From: an uncultured Clostridium sp.
GTDB lineage: Bacteria > Bacillota > Clostridia > Lachnospirales > Lachnospiraceae
Length of the DNA stretch: 64,000 nt
Assembly: GCF_900547735.1 (NCBI RefSeq)
Contig: NZ_URHZ01000018.1
Coordinates: 13,915-77,914, forward strand
Reading direction: 5' to 3'
A program made the position numbers and the translations under genes. Under the pieces are notes generated by a model. That model did not search any database, was not told the origin of the DNA, and worked only from the letters and a program-made list of their open reading frames with translations. Shown piece by piece: positions 52,509 to 60,604 of this stretch. The first letter of the stretch is position 1, and each line of letters opens with the position of its first letter.

Positions 52509-53432
52509 TTGTTTTACGGCATTATTGCAGTGATCTGCGCATCTTTACTTTTGGGGATTATCCCTTCTGTCAACAAACTCATTTTACTAAGCGGTATGAG
52601 CTCCGGCTGCATCGTTTTTCTCACATACCTCACCTCTGCGGCAGGAATGCTCTTTATTATTCTTATAAGAAGAGAATCCTTCCGGATCCGGCCTGTTCAG
52701 CTTTTTACGCTTCTCTTCACCGGTTTTTCCGGTCTGGGGATGACGGGATTTCTTCTGAATATGGCTTATGAATTAATTCCGGTGGGACTTGCCACCATGC
52801 TGCACTTTCTGTACCCGTCACTTGTCTCCGTTGCGATGATTCTTTTTTTCCGCCAGAGAATCACTCTGCTTAAATCGGGGGCCATTCTGTTTTCAATTGC
52901 CGGGATGTTTCTGATTGCCGATTTGTCCGGCGGTTTAAAGTTTGCCGGTATCCTGATTGCACTCTGCTCCAGTCTTACCTATTCCTTCTATTTCATTATC
53001 AACGAAAAAGGATGTATCAGCGCCCTTCCCCTGACGGTCAAATTCTTTTACGTATCGGTCGGAAGCAGCCTGATGTTTGGGATTCTCACGTTCTCCAGAA
53101 ATGAGTTTTCACTTCCCTCCTCACCGGCCGTCGGCGCGGAATTGTTCCTGATTGCCGGTCTTGGCTCCATGCTGGCTTTCTTCCTGATCACCTACGGCAT
53201 AAAAAAAGCAGGTGCATCCACCTCTTCTTTCCTGAACATGCTTGAACCAATCACCAGCCTGATCGTCGGCAGTATCCTCTATCAGGAATATCCTTCCCTC
53301 TTAAGTCTGGCAGGCTGCACCTTTGTTCTTTTCTCGGTTCTGCTGGCCGCGCTAGACAGCAGCAGATGCGCTTCTTCACAGAGCAAACCGGGCCGGATAT
53401 GCACAGCGGAGCCGCCGCAATCCAAATGTTGA
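52509..53432 (+). CDS. DMT superfamily (EamA) transporter
   Basis: The protein is 307 residues with ten membrane helices in two EamA halves (LLGIIPSVNKLILLSGMSSG; then GAILFSIAGMFLIADLSGGLKFAGILIAL; and NMLEPITSLIVGSILYQEYP near the end). These transport amino acids, nucleobases or other metabolites, often outward. The start is TTG at 52509, because AAGGAG lies 8 nt upstream of it while the in-frame GTG at 52500 overlaps that site. It lies after the XRE-cupin gene on the same strand and has the same putative operator, so it may export a product or overflow of the TRAP substrate. Confidence 0.85.
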   Translation: MFYGIIAVICASLLLGIIPSVNKLILLSGMSSGCIVFLTYLTSAAGMLFIILIRRESFRIRPVQLFTLLFTGFSGLGMTGFLLNMAYELIPVGLATMLHFLYPSLVSVAMILFFRQRITLLKSGAILFSIAGMFLIADLSGGLKFAGILIALCSSLTYSFYFIINEKGCISALPLTVKFFYVSVGSSLMFGILTFSRNEFSLPSSPAVGAELFLIAGLGSMLAFFLITYGIKKAGASTSSFLNMLEPITSLIVGSILYQEYPSLLSLAGCTFVLFSVLLAALDSSRCASSQSKPGRICTAEPPQSKC

Positions 53433-53489
53433 CATTTCTTTTCGCCCTTGTTATGATAAATTTATTCTATGGAAAGTGGGAACCTGTCT

Positions 53490-54218
53490 ATGAAATATAG
53501 TACAACGGCCAGGAATGGCAAGGAAGATAAGAAAGAGGAGATTTTAAAGGTTGCCACCAAGTTGTTCACCGTGCAGGGATACAGTAAAACGGGGATGCGC
53601 CAGATAGCCAAAGAGGCAAATGTCAGTCTTGCTTTGATTACCTACTATTTCAGTACAAAGGATGAGATTGCCAGATTAATCGCCAGGCAGATATCGTCCC
53701 AGAACAGCCGGTGTATCGACAAGTATGTCGATGTGCATGAGGATCCGATTCTCCATTTAGGCGTACTGGTCAATCTGGACCATATGGTTTTCTCCTCGAA
53801 AGATTATGCTGCTTTTTATAAAGATATTCTGAGGGAGGATATCATGCTGGATGTAATCGCCTCCTCCGGACTCAGGACCTATACCTGCATCCGCAACAAG
53901 TACTGCCCCGACATGAGTGACCAGGAGATCAAACGCCTGGGCTGGTACGGCAATCATATTTCCGTCAGTCTTGAGAGGACGCTGGTGCTGTATGCCGACC
54001 ATTTGAATTTGATTCAGGAACCAATCCCAAACCTTGTGTTTGATTCCTTCATGAGCTTTTGGAAGTTCCCGCAGGTGGACGAGATTTTAAAGAAGAAAAA
54101 AGAAGAATGCCGGGAACTGGCGGAACGGATTCTGAAAGAAAATCCGGAGCTTCTGGACTGGCAGATGATCAGCCTACCAAAAAGCACCACGGATTCCGAC
54201 GATGACGTAATAAAATAG
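53490..54218 (+). CDS. TetR family transcriptional regulator
   Basis: The protein is 242 residues from the ATG at 53490 (GTGGG upstream; an earlier ATG at 53469 has no ribosome binding site). The N-terminal HTH reads KEEILKVATKLFTVQGYSKT and GMRQIAKEANVSLALITYYF. The rest is an all-helical ligand domain with no named family. The acidic tail SLPKSTTDSDDDVIK is unusual. It converges on the ferredoxin/flavoprotein operon and is a candidate for the twin TACGCGTA operators in the symporter promoter, 4 kb away. A bidirectional terminator follows. Confidence 0.85.
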   Translation: MKYSTTARNGKEDKKEEILKVATKLFTVQGYSKTGMRQIAKEANVSLALITYYFSTKDEIARLIARQISSQNSRCIDKYVDVHEDPILHLGVLVNLDHMVFSSKDYAAFYKDILREDIMLDVIASSGLRTYTCIRNKYCPDMSDQEIKRLGWYGNHISVSLERTLVLYADHLNLIQEPIPNLVFDSFMSFWKFPQVDEILKKKKEECRELAERILKENPELLDWQMISLPKSTTDSDDDVIK

Positions 54219-54268
54219 CTTGTGTATCGCAGCGGTATATGCCGCCGTGGTAAAAGCCGCGCAATAAG

Positions 54269-54309
54269 CAACGAAAAGCACGCTTCGCGAACGTTTCATT
54301 GTCACTCAA
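54269..54309. repeat. Left arm of a 41-bp inverted repeat flanking a 5-kb module
   Basis: It starts CAACGAAAAGCACGCTTCGC and matches the reverse complement of 59368-59408 at 38 of 41 positions. It lies between the tetR stop codon and its terminator. Confidence 0.8.
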
Positions 54310-54312
54310 CGA

Positions 54313-54360
54313 GGAAAGCAGAAGCCCCAGCTTCAGGTGTTGGGACTTCTGCTTTCTGTA
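54313..54360. terminator. Bidirectional terminator between tetR and the ferredoxin gene
   Basis: AAAGCAGAAGCCCCA and TGGGACTTCTGCTTT form a 15-bp stem with one mismatch. The genes on both sides point toward it. Confidence 0.75.
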
Positions 54361-54379
54361 TTTCAATTTTAATTTTCAC

Positions 54380-54601
54380 TTAAAACCATGCCGGCGGAAC
54401 AGGAAGGGCACGTTTTGGATCCACGAAAATAGCATGGGTGGGACAATCCAGTTCACAGTTGTAACAGCAGACACAATCATTCACATATTTGGCAACAGCC
54501 TTTTTTTCCACCTCGTCAAACCGGATTACGTCCATCGGACATGAATTAACACATTTCCTGCAGCCGATGCATTTGCCGGTGTCAATGTTTTGAATTGCCA
54601 T
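54380..54601 (-). CDS. 2[4Fe-4S] ferredoxin partner of the flavoprotein
   Basis: The protein is 73 residues. Cys11-X2-14-X2-17-X3-21-Pro and Cys43-X2-46-X2-49-X3-53-Pro bind two [4Fe-4S] clusters, with one extra Cys45. The tail (HAIFVDPKRALPVPPAWF) is short, unlike the long wrap-around tail of AprB. Its ribosome binding site is formed by the last codons of the flavoprotein gene (GAGGAG before TAA), so the two are tightly co-expressed. It most likely brings electrons to, or takes them from, the FAD of that protein. Confidence 0.92.
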   Translation of the reverse strand: MAIQNIDTGKCIGCRKCVNSCPMDVIRFDEVEKKAVAKYVNDCVCCYNCELDCPTHAIFVDPKRALPVPPAWF

Positions 54602-54604
54602 ATC

Positions 54605-56407
54605 TTACTCCTCCTCATATCCATACTGCAGCATATATCTTTCCTCATACGGCAGAGACCGATCTCCCTGCCACTTTTCAGGAACATCCTCTGTGGTTAA
54701 CTCCATTTCACCCTGCTCATTGATCTTTGCAATTACCCACTTTAACCAGTTCTCATCATCGCGTCTGGGATAATCCTCCCGGAAGAACCAGGCTCTGGAC
54801 TCTTTTCTGAACATGGCCGTCTTAAGCATCAGCTCGGCTCCCGTCAGCATACTCCTCACCTCATGGTAATTCCTCAAATCGTGGAAATCCTTTGCAAACG
54901 TCTTCGGCAGGAAGTGATGTTCAAAGAATTCGATCATGGTAAGAGCCGCATTCAGGCGTTTCTCATGCATAACCAGGCGGACCTCATAGGGGAACAGCGT
55001 CTGCTGGATTCTCTGCAGCACATGCTCCGTCTTGAACCCGCATTTGCGCTCCAGCGGCGCCATGGTAGCCTGTTTCAAACTGGAAATCGTCTCCTCAGGA
55101 ACCTCCGGCATATCGGCTTCTTTCACATATTTTGCAGCGCTCTCACCTGCCCTGTGGCCGGTTACGGCTGCATTACACATACCGCTGCCGAGTGTGCCGT
55201 AGGTAGGCCCTGTAAAATCATTGCCCGAGGCGTCACCCGCCGCATAGAGACCGGGAACATTTGTCTCACATCCGAGGTTAATCTTCACGCCGCCCGGCCA
55301 GAGGTTGCCGATAAAGTCCATATACTGCTCAAATCTGTCGTTAAAGATGTCGATGCCCGCTCTGTCCATCATCGTAATCCAAGGGCCTTCCGCGGTCTGG
55401 TTATATTTATCAATGGCTTCTTTATACTCATTCCTGTCGTATCCATATGCCTCGTGGTACAACGGTCCCTTGCCCTTATGTTCCTCAATCGCCCAGTGGA
55501 TGTTGGTAGGCAGATGGGCGGTGGAATCCAGGAATTCCTCACCCAGACCGTTGGTGATGGCATCGTGGGTCAGTCCCAGTTCGGCCACCGGACCGTCGAT
55601 ACAGACGCTGTCACAGTCTTTTGTAACCCAGATGCCGCTGCCGAACTCCATACCGGTCACTTCGGCTCCTGCACGGTAGCTCATGGTCGTTCCTTCTCCT
55701 GCGTTGTGATGAACGCCATAATATGCGGGACGGAAGGTAAGTCCGCCGGAGCAGATGATAACCGCCTTGGCTTCAATGGCGTAAAAATCTCCGGTCTGCG
55801 TATTGAATCCCGACGCTCCCACGACTCTGCCGTCTTTTTTGATCAGATCGGTGAGCATCAGGCGGTCCAGGATAGTTGCTCCGCTGCTCTCTACCTTTTT
55901 GCGGCAGATCATCATTTTCTCACGTGTGCCGAACTTGATGATTGCGGTAGCCTTGCGGTATTTCGTTCTCTGGTGGCGGTAGCGGAAAGGCTCTTCCTCC
56001 GGACCCGGCAGGCCTACGTCATCGGACATAACGGCATTACCATATGGATGATCTTCTCCCGGCATTCCTTTGGTGCCTTCCTCCTTTAAATAAAACGGGA
56101 CACCCCAGCTCACCAAATCACGGTAACGGTCGTACGATTCCTTCAGTAAGATTTCCACCCAGTCCTGATTGACAATATACTCGCCGATACCGATGAACTG
56201 ATCCCGCCATTCCTGGATGTCATCGCCCCACTCTTCCTTGAAGAGCATCATATCGCGGGCAAAGTTACTGTTACCGCTTTTTCCGCAGTAATTCTTCTCG
56301 GCAAGGATTACTTCCGCCCCCGCTTCCCGTGCGGTAACTGCGGCAAAGCACCCTGCAAGTCCGCCGCCGACAACCAGTACATCTGTTTTAAATCGCTTCT
56401 CAGCCAT
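54605..56407 (-). CDS. FAD-dependent reductase, AprA/fumarate-reductase flavoprotein family
   Basis: The protein is 600 residues. The FAD site is DVLVVGGGLAGCFAAVTARE with ILAEKNYCGKSGNSNFARD, and the second FAD segment is NVPGLYAAGDASGNDFTGPT. The C-terminal helical domain ends with ESRAWFFREDYPRRDDENWL, found in succinate dehydrogenase, fumarate reductase and adenylylsulfate reductase. There is no signal peptide or FMN-binding domain, so it is cytoplasmic and fed by the adjacent ferredoxin. No ATP sulfurylase or qmo genes are present, so APS reduction is unlikely. An unsaturated organic acid or similar acceptor, brought in by the adjacent symporter, is my inference. Confidence 0.85.
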   Translation of the reverse strand: MAEKRFKTDVLVVGGGLAGCFAAVTAREAGAEVILAEKNYCGKSGNSNFARDMMLFKEEWGDDIQEWRDQFIGIGEYIVNQDWVEILLKESYDRYRDLVSWGVPFYLKEEGTKGMPGEDHPYGNAVMSDDVGLPGPEEEPFRYRHQRTKYRKATAIIKFGTREKMMICRKKVESSGATILDRLMLTDLIKKDGRVVGASGFNTQTGDFYAIEAKAVIICSGGLTFRPAYYGVHHNAGEGTTMSYRAGAEVTGMEFGSGIWVTKDCDSVCIDGPVAELGLTHDAITNGLGEEFLDSTAHLPTNIHWAIEEHKGKGPLYHEAYGYDRNEYKEAIDKYNQTAEGPWITMMDRAGIDIFNDRFEQYMDFIGNLWPGGVKINLGCETNVPGLYAAGDASGNDFTGPTYGTLGSGMCNAAVTGHRAGESAAKYVKEADMPEVPEETISSLKQATMAPLERKCGFKTEHVLQRIQQTLFPYEVRLVMHEKRLNAALTMIEFFEHHFLPKTFAKDFHDLRNYHEVRSMLTGAELMLKTAMFRKESRAWFFREDYPRRDDENWLKWVIAKINEQGEMELTTEDVPEKWQGDRSLPYEERYMLQYGYEEE

Positions 56408-56480
56408 GAGAATTCCTCCCTTATGATTTTAATTTCATTATAAAAATCCATACATTATTTTACTAAAACGCGGGGTCCCG

Positions 56481-57878
56481 TTACTTGGCGGCCGCCCCTT
56501 CCTTCTGCCCTGTCGCAAGGCTGACAATAATATAGACAACCAGGGAAATTGCAGTAGGTGAAACCTCGCCCATGGGCAGAGGCAGAATGCCGGTCAGGCT
56601 CAGCGTCATAAACGCGATGCCCGTAACCGAAGAGACAATAGCGCCTGTACGGGTTCCGCCCTTCCACAGCAGACCGCCCATAAACGGTGCAAAGGATCCG
56701 GCAGCCACAAACGCACAACAGGAAACCAGCAGGCTGACGATATTGTTTGCCAGCAGTGCGATGGTCAGGCCGACGCCCGCCACCAGAGCGGTAATGACAT
56801 AATTGCCCATTGTCAGGGTCTTTTCCGACGCCTTGGGATTAATCATGCCGCGGTACAAATCGTTCAGGATAACGGTGCTGATGGCCACGAAGAAAGCATC
56901 TACCGTGGACATTATGGCCGCCAGGACCGCCGCCACCATAACCGCCGCAATCACCGGATGGAGACCGTTCAAAATTACGGTGAAAAAGCTGCTGGTGCCT
57001 GAGGCGCCATAGACGGCCGCGCCGTACATTCCGATAAACGTAGGCATTAAAGCCAGCGGAACGATCATAATGATGGAAAGAATCCATCCCTTCATTGCCG
57101 TGCTTTCACTCTTACATGCAACGATACGCTGGACCGTGCACTGATCCGCCATAACGGCCATGGTAATGGGAACCAGCATCAGCATAACCGAGGTAAATCC
57201 TCCCTGTGGTAAGGGATTAAAAAACGTATCGGGCAATGCTCCGCTTGCCACAGCCTCGGTAATGACGGAAAATCCGCCTCTTGTAAACAGTGTCACCGTG
57301 GTAAGAATCAGGCCGACGGTAATAACCCCTATCTGTACGACCGAGGTCGCCATGGCTGCCCACAGACCCGACAGCGCGGAGTAGGCAAGAACCACCAGTG
57401 TGATTACAACTGCTCCCAGGTTGCCGTTTAACCCCATGGAAATAAACAGCGCCTTACCTGCCAGAATCTGTACACCGATATTTCCCACCAGACCGACCGT
57501 TGCCACAAGGCTGAACATGACGGACGTGAACTTGTCGTTGTATCTGGCGCGCAGAAATTCGGGAAGCGAGATATGCCCCGCCCGGTATACACGCTTGTTT
57601 AAGAAAAATGCACAAAATATGTAGGATATGGCACAGCACATTCCATACCACATACCTGAAAGACCAACCGAAGCGGCGTCTGCAGTACCCCCTACAACGA
57701 AGCCGTTTCCTATGTGGGCACCGATTGCGCCGCCGGCAAACATAAGGACGCCCGCGCTCCTGCCCGCTGAAATCAGAGAATCAAAGTTACCGCCATACTT
57801 TTTTTTACCTACCAGTCCAATACCGAGCATGGCAAGCAGATAGATCGCAAGGACTACAATCAAAATGGTCGTATTCAT
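56481..57878 (-). CDS. Sodium:solute symporter (SSS family)
   Basis: The protein is 465 residues with about 13 membrane helices. SSS marks are AGGAIGAHIGNGFVVGGTADAA (substrate/Na+ helix 1 region), the loop AGHISLPEFLRARYNDKFTS and ADQCTVQRIVACKSESTAMK. Family members bring in pantothenate, proline, sugars or short organic acids with Na+. GGAGGGGAAGG precedes the ATG. It is the first gene before the flavoprotein and ferredoxin, with a 73-nt gap, so it likely supplies the reductase substrate. Its promoter carries two palindromic operators, so supply is tightly controlled. Confidence 0.9.
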   Translation of the reverse strand: MNTTILIVVLAIYLLAMLGIGLVGKKKYGGNFDSLISAGRSAGVLMFAGGAIGAHIGNGFVVGGTADAASVGLSGMWYGMCCAISYIFCAFFLNKRVYRAGHISLPEFLRARYNDKFTSVMFSLVATVGLVGNIGVQILAGKALFISMGLNGNLGAVVITLVVLAYSALSGLWAAMATSVVQIGVITVGLILTTVTLFTRGGFSVITEAVASGALPDTFFNPLPQGGFTSVMLMLVPITMAVMADQCTVQRIVACKSESTAMKGWILSIIMIVPLALMPTFIGMYGAAVYGASGTSSFFTVILNGLHPVIAAVMVAAVLAAIMSTVDAFFVAISTVILNDLYRGMINPKASEKTLTMGNYVITALVAGVGLTIALLANNIVSLLVSCCAFVAAGSFAPFMGGLLWKGGTRTGAIVSSVTGIAFMTLSLTGILPLPMGEVSPTAISLVVYIIVSLATGQKEGAAAK

Positions 57879-58070
57879 ACGTTACCTTCCCCTCCATTTA
57901 AAACCGCGCTTATCCGTTCAGGGACAAGCCTTATTGATTCACATTGGAATAAATAAAATCGTAATAGATAGAAATTGTAAATCGGCAGGCCAAACCGGCC
58001 AGGGCAGTTACTTCCTCCTTTCCTACCGGGCGGCGGCTTATAATTTTCCGGACAGATATCCGCCTCCCCC

Positions 58071-58130
58071 TCTTCGGAAAAAGCCTCATAAATCCTTTCT
58101 GCACGGCCAATGCAGAGCTTTTTCCGAAGA
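58071..58130 (-). other. Hairpin in the symporter mRNA leader
   Basis: TCTTCGGAAAAAGC and GCTTTTTCCGAAGA are a perfect 14-bp inverted repeat around a smaller CTGCA/TGCAG hairpin. It lies just downstream of the promoter, about 190 nt before the start codon. There is no T run, so it may be a stability or regulatory structure rather than a terminator. Confidence 0.55.
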
Positions 58131-58131
58131 A

Positions 58132-58190
58132 ACTATACGCGTACAGTTTTCTTATATCTGCATTGTACTGTACGCGTATAGTTTTGTCAA
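58132..58190 (-). promoter_or_regulatory. Symporter promoter with two TACGCGTA operators
   Basis: The minus strand reads TTGACA (58185-58190), 17 bases, TACAAT (58162-58167). The spacer holds ACTATACGCGTACAGT, and a second, inverted copy (ACTGTACGCGTATAGT on the minus strand) lies at 58132-58147, just after the start point. Centres are 35 bp apart. This is the layout of a promoter repressed by a dimeric regulator such as TetR. Confidence 0.8.
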
Positions 58191-58394
58191 GACATTTTTA
58201 CCCATAATCTGCGGTTATTTTAGATAAAATGTCGTAAATCTTCTTATTTTTGCATAATTGCAGTTCAAAAGCTTTATAATTGCGGTATTCTTCCCTGGTT
58301 ACCGTTCACTCCGAGGACCGGAGCTTCAAATAAATGCTTTTCCCCCTTGTCATCTAGTATTCAATACTATATAATAAGACATGAGGTGAATTTT

Positions 58395-59003
58395 ATGAAA
58401 ACGAACGAAGAACGTCTGCAGGATCTGATGGCGTATCTGGACAGTATGACCAGGATCAACCCGTCCGACATTCCCGCTATTGATTTATATATGGACCAGG
58501 TTACCACTTTCATGGACAGCCATCTGTCGGGCTGCAAGCGGTTCGGTGAGGACAAGATCCTGACAAAGACCATGATCAACAACTATGCAAAGAACAACCT
58601 GCTTCCTCCCCCGGAGAAGAAAAAGTATTCGAAGAACCATATTTTGCTGCTGATTTTTATCTACTACTTCAAGAATGTACTTTCTTTTAACGATATTGAA
58701 CAGCTCTTCTCCCCAATCAGCGAGAACCATTTCTCCCAGGGCTCCAATCCCGAACTGGCAGAGCTTTACACGGAGATATTTTCCCTGGAACGGGAGCAGC
58801 GCAAGCGGCTGAAAGAGGACGTGATGGCCAAATTCCAGGCGGCTTCCGAGACATTTCCGGACGCCGAGGGGGATGACCAGGAATACCTGCGCCTCTTTTC
58901 TTTTATCTGTGAACTGGCTTTTGACGTCTACCTGAAAAAGCAGATGATAGAGCTTTTAGCGGAACAGTTGAGGCAGGAGAATCCTCCCAAGAAGAAAAAA
59001 TAA
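58395..59003 (+). CDS. DUF1836 domain protein, probable regulator
   Basis: The protein is 202 residues from the ATG at 58395 (GAGGTG upstream; the frame opens at 58347). The DUF1836 core at about 45-125 reads ILTKTMINNYAKNNLLPPPE, KKKYSKNHILLLIFIYYFKN and VLSFNDIEQLFSPIS. The family looks like a MerR-type HTH (pick a site, pair with a small helix) followed by a helical body, and is known only as uncharacterised. It is divergent from the symporter gene, and the twin operators lie between the two, so it is an alternative to the TetR protein as their ligand. Confidence 0.82.
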   Translation: MKTNEERLQDLMAYLDSMTRINPSDIPAIDLYMDQVTTFMDSHLSGCKRFGEDKILTKTMINNYAKNNLLPPPEKKKYSKNHILLLIFIYYFKNVLSFNDIEQLFSPISENHFSQGSNPELAELYTEIFSLEREQRKRLKEDVMAKFQAASETFPDAEGDDQEYLRLFSFICELAFDVYLKKQMIELLAEQLRQENPPKKKK

Positions 59004-59061
59004 GACACTGCCGTAGGACAATAAAGGTCAATTCATTTTTTAAATAAGATAAATCTGACTA

Positions 59062-59090
59062 TTGACATTTCCACTTCAGCGCAGTAGAAT
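59062..59090 (+). promoter_or_regulatory. Promoter of the T-box leader
   Basis: TTGACA, 17 bases, TAGAAT, a near-consensus sigma-A promoter. The transcript start is expected at about 59097, the beginning of the leader. Confidence 0.75.
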
Positions 59091-59096
59091 CACTAG

Positions 59097-59368
59097 AAAC
59101 AAGCAACAACAAGCCATGACGAGGAAAAGTATTCCGCTGTACATCCTTTCAGAGAGCTGACGGCAGGTGCGAGTCAGCAGGAAATCCGGAAGAAAATCAC
59201 CTCTGAGCTTTCAGCCTGAACAGTTCTCCCAGTAAGACTGAACGGTCAACAGCCGTTATCCTGTTACACATTGTCAGATGTGGCTAAGGGGCCGTTTTAC
59301 GGCAATAAGAGTGGTACCGCAGAGGGAATATAACCTTTGTCTCTTAACAGAGACAGAGGTTTTTTTAT
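59097..59368 (+). promoter_or_regulatory. T-box riboswitch, probable isoleucine type
   Basis: Stem I is closed by GAGG/CCTC and TTCCG/CGGAA around a specifier loop (5' side AAAAGTA, 3' side GAAAATCA) with ATC at 59196-59198. AGAGAGCTGACGGCAGGTGC with the following GAGTCAGC forms the distal part. The T-box AAGAGTGGTACCGCAGAGGG at about 59307 carries TGGT, which pairs with a tRNA ending in discriminator A, as tRNA-Ile has. The terminator AACCTTTGTCTCT/AGAGACAGAGGTTTTTTT ends it. Uncharged tRNA would turn the BASS gene on. Confidence 0.92.
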
Positions 59369-59408
59369 TGAGTGGCAATGAAAAATTCGCGAAGCGTGCT
59401 TTTCGTTG
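59368..59408. repeat. Right arm of the 41-bp inverted repeat
   Basis: It is the inverted partner of 54269-54309. It sits between the T run of the T-box terminator and the ribosome binding site of the BASS gene, so it is part of the full-length leader mRNA. Confidence 0.8.
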
Positions 59409-59476
59409 TTTTTATATCCAGTAAAGCAATAAACCTCCGCGGAATACACACAAAATCGAAAGGGGATTTTTTTATT

Positions 59477-60457
59477 ATGAACACATTGAAAAAGCTGAGT
59501 AATTTCTTCGGACAGAATATGGCCGTCATTGTCATCGCCGTCGCTGCCCTCGCCCTGTTTGTACCCCAGAGCGTTAGTTTCATCAAAACTTCCTACGTCA
59601 ATACCCTCCTCGGCATTGTTATGTTCGGGATGGGCCTTACCCTGAAACCGGGAGACTTTAAGGTCGTTTTCTCCCGCCCCAAGGATGTTATTATAGGATG
59701 TATCGCCCAGTTCACCGTGATGCCGCTTCTGGCATTCGGGCTGACTAAGGTATTTAACCTTCCGCCGGAACTGGCCATCGGCGTGATCCTGGTGGGAACC
59801 TGCCCGGGCGGCACTTCCTCCAATGTCATGACCTACCTCTCCAAAGGCGATGTGGCCCTGTCCGTTGGCATGACGGCCGTTTCCACCGTGCTGGCTCCTT
59901 TTCTCACCCCGCTTCTCACCTACGTTTACGCGGGCGCCAGAGTCGACGTCAACATGGCCAGCATGTTTTTATCTATCGTCAAGGTCGTTATCGTACCGAT
60001 TGCCGCCGGTTTTATTATCAACCACTTCTTCTCTGCCGTTACACAGAAGATCGTGGAGGTGCTGCCTCTGATTTCCACAACCGCCATCGTGGCCATTGTC
60101 GCCGCCGTTGTTTCCGCCAATTCAGCTAAGATTCTGACAAGCGGACTTCTGATTGTCGCAGTAGTTATCTGCCACAATGTGATCGGATATCTGCTGGGAT
60201 TCTCCATCGGAAAGGTTTTAAAACTGGACGAGAGCAAATGCCGCGCTATTTCAATCGAGGTCGGCATGCAGAACTCAGGCCTGGCAACCTCCCTCGCCGC
60301 CACTCATTTTGCCCAGTATCCGTTAGCTACCATCCCGGGCGCCGTATTCAGCGTATGGCACAACATCTCCGGCGCGGTGCTCGCTAACTTCTATGCCCGT
60401 ACGGCGGAAAAGGCAGAAAAAAAGGCAGGTTCGGCCGCAATGACGAATCCGCAGTAA
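59477..60457 (+). CDS. BASS family transporter (YocS/PanS-like) under T-box control
   Basis: The protein is 326 residues from the ATG at 59477 (AAAGGGG upstream; the frame opens at 59372). Nine to ten membrane helices carry the family marks VGTCPGGTSSNVMTYLSKGD then VALSVGMTAVSTVLAPFLTP, plus EVGMQNSGLATSLAATHF in the crossed helix of the Na+ site. These are typical of YocS/PanS-type bile acid:sodium symporter relatives; PanS carries ketopantoate. Control by an isoleucine-type T-box suggests a branched-chain 2-oxo acid or related precursor as substrate. That is inference. Confidence 0.9.
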   Translation: MNTLKKLSNFFGQNMAVIVIAVAALALFVPQSVSFIKTSYVNTLLGIVMFGMGLTLKPGDFKVVFSRPKDVIIGCIAQFTVMPLLAFGLTKVFNLPPELAIGVILVGTCPGGTSSNVMTYLSKGDVALSVGMTAVSTVLAPFLTPLLTYVYAGARVDVNMASMFLSIVKVVIVPIAAGFIINHFFSAVTQKIVEVLPLISTTAIVAIVAAVVSANSAKILTSGLLIVAVVICHNVIGYLLGFSIGKVLKLDESKCRAISIEVGMQNSGLATSLAATHFAQYPLATIPGAVFSVWHNISGAVLANFYARTAEKAEKKAGSAAMTNPQ

Positions 60458-60490
60458 CATAATATACGCAGTAACTTGATTTACATATGC

Positions 60491-60604
60491 CGCGAGCGGG
60501 ATTCTCGCGCCGAGCGCGGCCGCATAGCGGCATATTACATCTTCGCGCGAGTGCGCATCCTGCCAGGATGGCTTTTTATATCGTAGGAGCACTATCCCAT
60601 GATA
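60491..60604. repeat. Interspersed repeat family A, copy 3
   Basis: It has the same GCGCCGAGCGCGGCCGC core and spacing as copies 1 and 2, ending in the hairpin TTTTATATCGTAGGA/TCCCATGATATAAA, a slightly decayed form of that in copy 2. Confidence 0.8.

Noticed and set aside
54863..56089. A 408-codon plus-strand open frame
   Set aside because: It is antisense to the flavoprotein gene, which has clear FAD motifs; the antisense product has no motif and no ribosome binding site.
54605..56407. Adenylylsulfate reductase AprA with AprB
   Set aside because: The ferredoxin lacks the AprB tail, and there is no sat, qmo or dsr gene; the more general family name is safer.
59196..59198. Asparagine (AAT) or lysine (AAA) specifier for the T-box
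   Set aside because: Those readings shift the codon out of the usual place next to the closing stem. Asparagine tRNA also ends in discriminator G, which would need TGGC instead of the TGGT seen.
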